Below are positions 15,393-21,611 of a stretch of 42,223 nucleotides of DNA, piece after piece; within the stretch, counting starts at the first letter, position 1; every line of letters begins with the position of its first letter. The translations under genes and the position numbers were made by a program. The DNA is from Rhodospirillales bacterium (GTDB lineage Bacteria > Pseudomonadota > Alphaproteobacteria > ATCC43930 > CGMCC-115725). The notes under the pieces are model-generated. The model was not told where the DNA came from, searched no databases, and saw nothing but the letters and a program-made list of their open reading frames with translations. The stretch spans positions 1 to 42,223 of the forward strand of contig JAQGIC010000060.1 of NCBI GenBank assembly GCA_028288725.1, in the 5' to 3' direction.

Positions 15393-17660
15393 CTAGGAGC
15401 GGCTCGCGCACCAGATGCGCCATTGCCCGCGATAAATCGCCTCAAGATTCCGCGCGAAGGCGGCCCCGTCGCCCAGGCCGGACCGGGTGACCTCGCGCAG
15501 GTCCCGGCGCAGAGCGGCGAGACGGGTCCGGTCGTTCGCCAGGGCTACGGCCAGATCGACATAGCCCTCGACCGTGTCGGCGATCAATTCGGGTCGGCCG
15601 ACCGCCTGCAGCATGCTGGCGCTGACCCGACCGACGAACGTCCGACCGCGGAGCGTCACCAGCGGCACGCCCATCCAAAGCGACTCGGCGGAGGTCGTTG
15701 CCCCGGTATAGGGGAAGGGATCGAGTGCCAGATCGACCCGGTGATAGGCCGCCAGATGCGCGCGCCGCGGCGTCTCCCCCTCGATCACCAACCGGCCGGC
15801 ACCGATGCCATGTCGCTCGAACGCGGCGAGCATATCGGTCCGGGTCGCCTCGTCGCTGAAGCCGGCGGTCTTCAGCAACAGGCGCGCGAACGGCACCTGC
15901 CGCAGGATCTGGGCCCAGGCGGCGATGCAGGGCTCGCTTATCTTGTCGCGGCGGTTGAGACAACCGAAGGTGACGGGGCCGGTCTCGCCCGCCGGCATCG
16001 CGACGGGGGACAGATCGATCGGCCCGCCGTCGAAGCACAGATAGCAGCCCGGCAGGCGCCAGACCCGCTCGCTGTAGCTGGCCTCGTCCTCTGGCGGGAT
16101 GATCGTCGGATCGGCGATGATATGGTCGATGACCGAGAGGCCGGTCGAACAGAAGAACCCCAGCCAGGTCGTCTGCACCGGCGCCGGACGCCGCTGAAAC
16201 AGGGTCAGCCGGTGTTCCGCCATATGGCCCGACAGATCGACCAGGATATCGATGCCGTCGGCCTGAATGAGGTCGGCCGCCGCCGCGTCGTCGAGCGCCA
16301 CGATCGAACGCCAGCCGGCGACGGCGCCCTGGATCCGCCGCGTGATGTCGTCGGCCACGCGGGAATTGCTGTAGCAGTGGATCTCGACCGCGGCCGGATC
16401 GTGATGGTCGATGATCGCCGTCAGGAAATAGCCGACCGGATGATGCCGGAAATCGGGCGAGACATAGCCGACCCGCAGCGGTCGGTCAGGATCGGGCCGG
16501 TTGGGATGCTCGGCCGTCGGCGGCACCGCGGTCCAAGCCGCGGTCCAGCGCCGCGCGGCCGCCAGCAGATCGGCGCTCGTGACCTCGGGCAGCGCGTTCA
16601 GTGCGAACATCAGATGGTTGAGCGGTTCGGGAAAATCCGGCGCCAGCGTCAGCGCCCGCTCGTAGAAGGGCACGGCGCGGGACACGTGGCCCTGGGCCTG
16701 TAGGGTCGCCCCGAGCCCGCTCAGCGCCTCGGGATAGTCGGGACGGAACGCCAGGGCCTGCCGATACTCGGCGACGGCCTCGCCCAGCCGGTTCAGCCGT
16801 TTCAGCGCGGTCGCCAGATTGTGATGCGGGATCGGATCGTCCGGCGCGATTTCCAACACCCGGCGGTAGCAGATCAGTGCCTCGGTGAACCGCCCCTGGG
16901 ACTGCAGGACGCTGCCGAGATTGCCGAGCGCCCCCGGATGATCGGCCCGCGCGGCCAGCAGGCGGCGATAGAGCGCCTCGGCCTCCGCCAGCATCCCCGC
17001 AGCCTGCAGCAGATTGCCGAAATTGTTGAGTGCTGCGGGGTGGGACGGATCGAGCTCGATCACCCGCTGATAGCACGCGGCAGCGCCAGCGGCATCGCCC
17101 TTGGCCTTGAGACTATTGCCGAGGTGGATCTGCGCGTCGATATGGTCGGGTTCCAGCGAGAGGGCTTGGCGAAAGACCTCGATCGCCTGGTCGCTCCGCC
17201 CCTGTTGCACCAGCAGGGTGCCGAACTGGAACCAGTCGCCGCCAACGTCCGCCCGCAGCCGCAAGGCCGCACGGTAAGGCTCGCCGGCCTCGTCCAGGCG
17301 ACCCTGGCGCTGGAGGGCCGCCCCCAGATTGACCAGCGCGTCGGGATAGTCCGCGACCAGAGCCAGGGCCCGCCGCGCGCTCGCCTCGGCCTCGCCGACC
17401 CTGCCTCCGGCCAAGAGGATCAGGGCGAGGTTGTTATGATAGACCGGGTTGCCGCCGTCGATCGCGATCGCCCGGCCGATCAGCGCCCGCCCCTCGTCCG
17501 AGCGGCCGCGGTGATGGTGGAGCACCCCCAGCAGATGCAGCACCCCGGCATCGTCGGGCTCGCTCGCGAGCAATTCGCGATAGGCCGCCTCCGCTTCGTC
17601 ATGGCGGCCGGCACCATGCCAACCAATCGCCGTCTCGAGCAGGGTTTCCCGGGTCCCCAT
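15393..17660 (-). CDS. TPR protein with GT41 (O-GlcNAc transferase/SPINDLY-like) glycosyltransferase domain
   Basis: A 755-residue protein. Roughly residues 1-350 are tandem 34-residue tetratricopeptide repeats (for example PDYPDALVNLGAALQRQGRL). Residues about 365-750 are a GT41 catalytic region: LRVGYVSPDFRHHPVGYF, ILVDLSGHMAEHRL, VQTTWLGFFCSTG, VTFGCLNRRDKIS and the nucleotide-binding LDPFPYTGATTSAESLWMGV. GT41 enzymes transfer GlcNAc or related sugars to Ser/Thr of proteins; some bacterial members glycosylate surface proteins or flagellins. No signal peptide is visible. It starts 7 bp after a di-haem cytochrome stop, so it probably belongs to the cytochrome operon, an unusual partnership. 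Acceptor unknown. Confidence 0.9.
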   Translation of the reverse strand: MGTRETLLETAIGWHGAGRHDEAEAAYRELLASEPDDAGVLHLLGVLHHHRGRSDEGRALIGRAIAIDGGNPVYHNNLALILLAGGRVGEAEASARRALALVADYPDALVNLGAALQRQGRLDEAGEPYRAALRLRADVGGDWFQFGTLLVQQGRSDQAIEVFRQALSLEPDHIDAQIHLGNSLKAKGDAAGAAACYQRVIELDPSHPAALNNFGNLLQAAGMLAEAEALYRRLLAARADHPGALGNLGSVLQSQGRFTEALICYRRVLEIAPDDPIPHHNLATALKRLNRLGEAVAEYRQALAFRPDYPEALSGLGATLQAQGHVSRAVPFYERALTLAPDFPEPLNHLMFALNALPEVTSADLLAAARRWTAAWTAVPPTAEHPNRPDPDRPLRVGYVSPDFRHHPVGYFLTAIIDHHDPAAVEIHCYSNSRVADDITRRIQGAVAGWRSIVALDDAAAADLIQADGIDILVDLSGHMAEHRLTLFQRRPAPVQTTWLGFFCSTGLSVIDHIIADPTIIPPEDEASYSERVWRLPGCYLCFDGGPIDLSPVAMPAGETGPVTFGCLNRRDKISEPCIAAWAQILRQVPFARLLLKTAGFSDEATRTDMLAAFERHGIGAGRLVIEGETPRRAHLAAYHRVDLALDPFPYTGATTSAESLWMGVPLVTLRGRTFVGRVSASMLQAVGRPELIADTVEGYVDLAVALANDRTRLAALRRDLREVTRSGLGDGAAFARNLEAIYRGQWRIWCASRS

Positions 17661-17667
17661 GCGGGAA

Positions 17668-18561
17668 TTACCGGGACGTCGCGACGGGCTTCGGCGTCGG
17701 GTCCTTCACCGGCAACGCCTTCAGGAACGCCGCGAGGGCATGACGGTCGGCATCGGTCAGCTTTGCCGTGTTGGCGACGACGTCCGTCATGCCCGAGCCA
17801 ACGAAATCACCGTCGGGCGTGATGCCATCCTTCAGCAGGGCTTCGATGTCGCTCGTGCTCCATTTGCCGAGCGCATCGGGGTGCTGGGTGATATTAGGCG
17901 CGCTCATGCCGTCCGGCCCGTTCCAAGCGCCAGCCAGCCGCCGGTTCTTCTCGATGGCGCCCAGCGCGTTGCGCGGGCTATGGCACTCGCCGCAATGGGT
18001 GACGGCCTTCGCCAGATAGGCGCCGCGGTTCCACTCCAGCGAACGGCTGGGATCGCCCATGAACGGCCCCTCGCGGAAATAGAGGATTTTCCAGGGCATC
18101 AATGCCCACCGGATGTTGAACGGGAATCGCAGATCGTGAGGCCGATCGGCAGTCGGCACAGCCGGCTGGCTGAAGATGTAGGCCTTGATGTCCAGCAGGT
18201 CCCGATCGGTCATACCCGTGAAGGAAGTGTAGGGAAAAGCCGGATAATAGTCCCGCCCGTCCGGCGAGATACCCTTGCGAAACGCCTTCACGAACTGATC
18301 GTCGGTCCAGCCGCCGATGCCATGCTCTCGATCGGGCGAGATATTCGGCGTGAAGAACGTGCCGAACGTCGTCTTCAACGCCTTGCCGCCGCCAAGCGGC
18401 GCTCCGCCGTTCTTGCTGTCCGTGTGGCAGCTGGCGCAATCCGCCGCGGCGAACAGATAGGCGCCGCGGGCGACCGCATCGGCGGTCACCTCGGCAGCCA
18501 TCGAGGGCCCGCCGGAAAGCAACGTCATGGCGAGCAGCAGCGCCGACGCCGGATAGCGCAT
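17668..18561 (-). CDS. Di-haem c-type cytochrome
   Basis: A 297-residue exported cytochrome with signal peptide MRYPASALLLAMTLLSGGPS ending near AAE (23-24). Two CxxCH haem sites are seen: CASCH (42-46) and CGECH (190-194), each in its own cytochrome c domain. The wording around them (GGKALKTTFGTFFTPNISPD; MSAPNITQHPD) is typical of cytochrome subunits of membrane-linked alcohol, gluconate or sorbitol dehydrogenases and related electron carriers. No dehydrogenase subunit is adjacent. It starts 8 bp after the cytochrome c' gene stop, so the two periplasmic haem proteins are co-transcribed and may pass electrons to each other or to an oxidase. Confidence 0.9.
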   Translation of the reverse strand: MRYPASALLLAMTLLSGGPSMAAEVTADAVARGAYLFAAADCASCHTDSKNGGAPLGGGKALKTTFGTFFTPNISPDREHGIGGWTDDQFVKAFRKGISPDGRDYYPAFPYTSFTGMTDRDLLDIKAYIFSQPAVPTADRPHDLRFPFNIRWALMPWKILYFREGPFMGDPSRSLEWNRGAYLAKAVTHCGECHSPRNALGAIEKNRRLAGAWNGPDGMSAPNITQHPDALGKWSTSDIEALLKDGITPDGDFVGSGMTDVVANTAKLTDADRHALAAFLKALPVKDPTPKPVATSR

Positions 18562-18569
18562 GATGATGA

Positions 18570-19046
18570 TCAGGTCTTGGCGCGGAACGCGCCGTGGCAG
18601 GCACCGCAGCCCTCGCGGCCCATCGTCTCGAACGCGGCGGCCGCAGCCGCCCCGTCCCCCGCTGCAACGGCCTTTTGCAGCGCGCTGGCATCAAGCTGGA
18701 ACGCGGTCGCCGTCGCCTGGAATTTCGCGGGGTCGGTCCAGATCTCGGGTTTCGCCGCTGTCTTGCCGGAGAAGCTGTCGATACCCGACCCGGCCGGGAA
18801 CCAGCCGGGGATCAATTTCGCGGTCTGGACCAATACGGCGGCAGCATCAGCAGCCTCGGCCTGACCGGCGCCGCTGTCAACGAAACCCTTGATGACTTTC
18901 AGTTTACCGCTCATCGCCTTCATGGCGGCCTGGCGATCGGCAACGACGGAGGCCAGATCGTCGGCCCGGACCGCCTCGATCAGCATGACGCTGGCGACCA
19001 AAGCGGCCGCGGCCATGAGAGAAAACTTCCAACGCCAAGTCTGCAC
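18570..19046 (-). CDS. Cytochrome c'/c556-like protein
   Basis: A 158-residue exported protein. The haem site CGACH lies near the C-terminus (147-151), as in the four-helix-bundle cytochromes c' and c556. RQAAMKAM near residue 43 could supply a Met sixth ligand of c556 type. The GTG start at 19046 is chosen because AAAGGGG lies upstream and it gives a full signal peptide (MQTWRWKFSLMAAAALVASV, cleavage near VRA, 28); an ATG at 19016 is an alternative. Such proteins carry electrons or bind NO. It is first in an operon with the di-haem cytochrome and the GT41 protein, and divergent from a PraR-like regulator. Confidence 0.85.
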   Translation of the reverse strand: MQTWRWKFSLMAAAALVASVMLIEAVRADDLASVVADRQAAMKAMSGKLKVIKGFVDSGAGQAEAADAAAVLVQTAKLIPGWFPAGSGIDSFSGKTAAKPEIWTDPAKFQATATAFQLDASALQKAVAAGDGAAAAAAFETMGREGCGACHGAFRAKT

Positions 19047-19340
19047 CGCTTGAGGCCCCTTTACCCTGCCGATCCGAGCCGCCCCCTTTCCCGGAGGCCG
19101 GTCTCGAGCGTTCCTATCGTGCTGTGCGCGGCATCGAATGCCAATGCCCATCTGCACCCGTCCCCTGCGACCCAAAGCAGCGGGCGCCGCTCAATTGCAT
19201 TTTTGCCCCCGTTGGCGCAATCGGCACGGAACTTGCGGAGCGAAACTTGAGGTTGGCAAATCGAGAAACCGGACTCGCTCCGGGCTTCCATGTTGCGAGG
19301 CCAGCCGTGGATCCCTCTCGATGGAAGGCACGTTAGCGAC

Positions 19341-19835
19341 ATGACCCAAGATACTTCATACGACTGGCGGCAGCGTGGCGAACCCGATCCGGTCGACATC
19401 CATGTCGGAAGCCGCGTCCGCATGCGCCGCATCCTGCTCGGCAAGAGCCAGGAGGCCGTGGCGACGCTGCTTGGCGTCAGCTTCCAGCAGCTGCAGAAAT
19501 ACGAAAGCGGCGCCAACCGCGTGAGCGCCAGCCGCCTGTTCGACATGGCGCATATCCTGCTGACGCCCATCTCCTATTTCTTCGACGAGATGCCGGCCGA
19601 TCTGACGCTTCCGCTCGATGAGACCGGCGCGGCCGATAATTCCACGAAATCGGTCATGGGCAACCGCATGACGCTCGATCTGATCCGCGATTTCTACCGG
19701 ATCAGCTCGCCTCAGCAGCAGCGCTGCGTGCTGGATCTGGTCCGCGCGATGGCCGATGCCAGTGACAAGGAACAATCCATCATGCCGATGCGCCGCAAGC
19801 CGGGCCCGAAGCCGAAGCTCGCTGCCGCAAGCTAG
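19341..19835 (+). CDS. XRE-family HTH regulator, PraR-like
   Basis: A 164-residue regulator. Residues about 18-75 form the HTH: DPVDIHVGSRVRMRRILLGK, SQEAVATLLGVSFQQLQKYE and NRVSASRLFDMAHIL. This block closely follows the alphaproteobacterial PraR/PhrR family, repressors tied to quorum sensing, stress and symbiosis genes. The C-terminus (LIRDFYRISSPQQQRCVLDL, then basic RRKPGPKPK) resembles the family's dimerisation part and a charged tail. It is divergent from the cytochrome operon across 294 bp in which no clear operator was found. It borders the prophage but resembles chromosomal regulators more than phage CI repressors. Confidence 0.87.
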   Translation: MTQDTSYDWRQRGEPDPVDIHVGSRVRMRRILLGKSQEAVATLLGVSFQQLQKYESGANRVSASRLFDMAHILLTPISYFFDEMPADLTLPLDETGAADNSTKSVMGNRMTLDLIRDFYRISSPQQQRCVLDLVRAMADASDKEQSIMPMRRKPGPKPKLAAAS

Positions 19836-19864
19836 ACCCCGCCGAAAACTTGACCCAACGTCGG

Positions 19865-19885
19865 GGCGGAGCCTCCGGCTCCGCC
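19865..19885 (+). terminator. Stem-loop after the PraR-like gene
   Basis: GGCGGAGCC (19865-19873) and GGCTCCGCC (19877-19885) form a perfect 9-bp stem with a 3-nt loop, 29 bp after the stop. No U-tract follows. Confidence 0.5.
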
Positions 19886-19962
19886 AGCGATCCCCGATCT
19901 GGCGGGGATAATATCCGGCCAATCGACGTATAGCTCTCAACGAGAGAGCGGAAGGGCGTTGA

Positions 19963-20088
19963 ATGACCGGATTGGTCCAGTTCGTGGTCGGCCTCATGTT
20001 CGTCTGGACCGTCATCGCCGTCACGGAGACCGCGGGTATTGCCGTTCTTCCGCGTACCGCCGTCTCGCTGCATATGATGGCCCACTAA
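19963..20088 (+). CDS. Small hydrophobic peptide (41 residues)
   Basis: An ATG at 19963 with a good ribosome site (GGAAGGG about 7 bp upstream) opens a 41-residue frame. Most of the N-terminal half is one hydrophobic segment (LVQFVVGLMFVWTVIAV), followed by a short, His/Met-rich tail. It would be a single-span inner-membrane peptide. I do not recognise it. It stands alone between the PraR-like gene and the converging phage lysis cassette. Confidence 0.45.
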   Translation: MTGLVQFVVGLMFVWTVIAVTETAGIAVLPRTAVSLHMMAH

Positions 20089-20108
20089 CCGGGCCGGCTG
20101 CCGGCAGT

Positions 20109-20166
20109 TTTTCGCGTGTTGCAAAGTCAGATTGCAAAGATTTACGCGAAAAGCATCGCAGGATGC
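20109..20166. other. Dyad-rich spacer at the prophage edge
   Basis: TTTTCGCGT (20109-20117) and ACGCGAAAA (20144-20152) are inverted repeats. They enclose two direct copies of TTGCAAAG (20119-20126, 20132-20139). A small hairpin GCATC-GCAG-GATGC follows at 20153-20166. It lies just past the last phage gene. It could be a terminator for the lysis operon, a protein-binding array or an attachment-site region; the sequence does not decide. Confidence 0.35.
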
Positions 20167-20191
20167 ATTTGCAGGCTGCAGATACCCTCCC

Positions 20192-20716
20192 CTAGCGTTG
20201 CATCAATGCGCCGATCGCCCTGTCCTTAACCGCGGCGCCGACCGACGAGCCATAGTAGTAGGTCACACCGCCAGTCCAGGCAGTGCCTAGTGATCCGAGC
20301 ATGATGTTCAAAAGATCGCGATTGCCGACCGGCACGTCATGGCTCGCGAGATAGGCGATCAGCCCAAAGAATCCGCCGGTGAGCAGCATCATCAATGTGC
20401 CCGGCACCCAATCATGGGTCGACGCTTCCAGGTTGCGTGCGCTCGCCCGATCGTCCGCCGCGATCTTCTCGGCGGACAGGTCCAAGTTCTTCAGCGATAC
20501 CTGGAAATCGCGATCGGCATTTTTGAGCGCCACCAATTGATCGGGCGTGGCCGATGTGACGGCGGCCGCCAATTGTTGCGCCGGCGTCGACGGATCGAGG
20601 CCGAGCGCCGATGCCACGAGACGGGCTGCGGTTCCACCCAGCGGTCCGCCGACGGCCGTACCCAGGATCGGTGCGACCGCACCCAGCGCCTGCTTGGCAT
20701 CGCTCCAGAAATCCAT
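20192..20716 (-). CDS. Phage holin, 3TM GTA-release type
   Basis: A 174-residue protein. A Gly/Ala-rich N-terminal stretch (ILGTAVGGPLGGTAARLVAS) is followed by a charged amphipathic segment. Two clear membrane spans come next (WVPGTLMMLLTGGFFGLIAY and LLNIMLGSLGTAWTGGVTYY). The layout matches the three-span holins associated with gene transfer agent release. Holins form the inner-membrane lesion that starts lysis. AGGAAG precedes the ATG at 20716. It is the last gene of the late operon, after the P5-like gene. Confidence 0.8.
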   Translation of the reverse strand: MDFWSDAKQALGAVAPILGTAVGGPLGGTAARLVASALGLDPSTPAQQLAAAVTSATPDQLVALKNADRDFQVSLKNLDLSAEKIAADDRASARNLEASTHDWVPGTLMMLLTGGFFGLIAYLASHDVPVGNRDLLNIMLGSLGTAWTGGVTYYYGSSVGAAVKDRAIGALMQR

Positions 20717-20727
20717 GGTGCTTCCTT

Positions 20728-21180
20728 TCAAAAAGAGCGGCGCCTTTCCGCCAGGGCAACGCCCTTGGCGACGGTCTCGTACGGGTACCAGCAGGCCCGG
20801 CCGCCGGGCAGCGGACCACTCTCGCGCCGGATGATTGCCTGAACCAGCCCCATCAGGGTTGCTGGCTCGTCGAGCGAGATCCGGTCCGCCGCCTGACGAT
20901 CGAGCGATGCCGCGACCCAGCGGCAATAGGCGATCGTGTCGTGCTCCTCGGGCGGCCGGAACCGCGCGATCAGGCTGGAGATCGATCGCCGCGCCTCCTG
21001 GTGCTGATAGCCGAGCAGCGTCCGGGCGAGCGCCCGGATCCCCCATTCCGGCCCGGTGAAGACGACCAGCCGGGGATCGGTCGATTGGTTTGCCGCCATG
21101 CCGCGCCAATCGATGCCGAGCCGCTCGAGACAGCCTGGATTATGCACCCGGATGCCGCGGGGCAGAATGACGGCCGACAT
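20728..21180 (-). CDS. Phage P5-like protein (candidate lytic enzyme)
   Basis: A 150-residue protein. LPRGIRVHNPGCLERLGIDW, then DPRLVVFTGPEWGIRALART, EEHDTIAYCRWVAASL and LVQAIIRRESG match a prophage family usually labelled structural protein P5. The family's NNPGNIR motif is altered here to HNPGCLERLG. The gene lies between a spanin-like bitopic protein and a holin, where an endolysin is expected, and no other lysozyme-like gene is present in the cassette. A role in peptidoglycan cleavage is therefore inferred from position. ATG at 21180 is chosen because the family homology begins there. Confidence 0.7.
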   Translation of the reverse strand: MSAVILPRGIRVHNPGCLERLGIDWRGMAANQSTDPRLVVFTGPEWGIRALARTLLGYQHQEARRSISSLIARFRPPEEHDTIAYCRWVAASLDRQAADRISLDEPATLMGLVQAIIRRESGPLPGGRACWYPYETVAKGVALAERRRSF

Positions 21181-21185
21181 GACCG

Positions 21186-21488
21186 TCACTCGCCGCCGGC
21201 CAGATGCCGCTCGATCTTGTCGAGCGTCTCGTGAACCGCATCGAGCCGGTTCTCGATGACCGCCAGACGCCGGTCGGTCGCCTGATTCTGGCGTACCCAT
21301 CCGTCCAACATATCGAGGCGCGCCTCAGTTCGTCCGAACCAGAGGCCGGCGACCAGTACCTGCAATGCCAGGCTGGCGATCATGGCGACGGGAATGCGTT
21401 TGTCGAGCAGCCAACCGCGCGGTGCCGACGTCGGGTCCGAGGCGGCACCGAGTTCCGCCTCCGGCAAGGAGGGCTCATAAGGGGGCAT
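21186..21488 (-). CDS. Small bitopic coiled-coil phage protein (spanin-like or lysis accessory)
   Basis: A 100-residue protein with a Pro/Glu-rich cytosolic start, one membrane span (VAMIASLALQVLVAGLWFG, about 33-51) and a coiled-coil tail (LAVIENRLDAVHETLDKIER). The topology is that of inner-membrane spanin subunits or lysis accessory proteins of GTA-like phages. No family name can be assigned. AGGAGA sits 7 bp before the ATG. It is the first gene of the lysis cassette, 5 bp before the P5-like gene. Confidence 0.65.
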   Translation of the reverse strand: MPPYEPSLPEAELGAASDPTSAPRGWLLDKRIPVAMIASLALQVLVAGLWFGRTEARLDMLDGWVRQNQATDRRLAVIENRLDAVHETLDKIERHLAGGE

Positions 21489-21552
21489 GGAAGGTCTCCT
21501 CAAACGACAAACCCGCGCCGCCGGAGTCGGCGGGCGGTCTCGCGACAATGAA

Positions 21553-21574
21553 ACGGCCGCCCGAGGGCGGCCGT
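21553..21574 (-). terminator. Terminator between tail-fibre and lysis genes
   Basis: ACGGCCGCCC (21553-21562) and GGGCGGCCGT (21565-21574) form a perfect 10-bp stem. On the minus strand it is followed by TTTCATTG. It lies in the 123-bp gap after the fibre gene and before the spanin-like gene, so lysis genes may be separately controlled. Confidence 0.55.
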
Positions 21575-21611
21575 GTGGGAAGGAATGGAGCGGCGGTTCG
21601 GGTGTCGAAAA

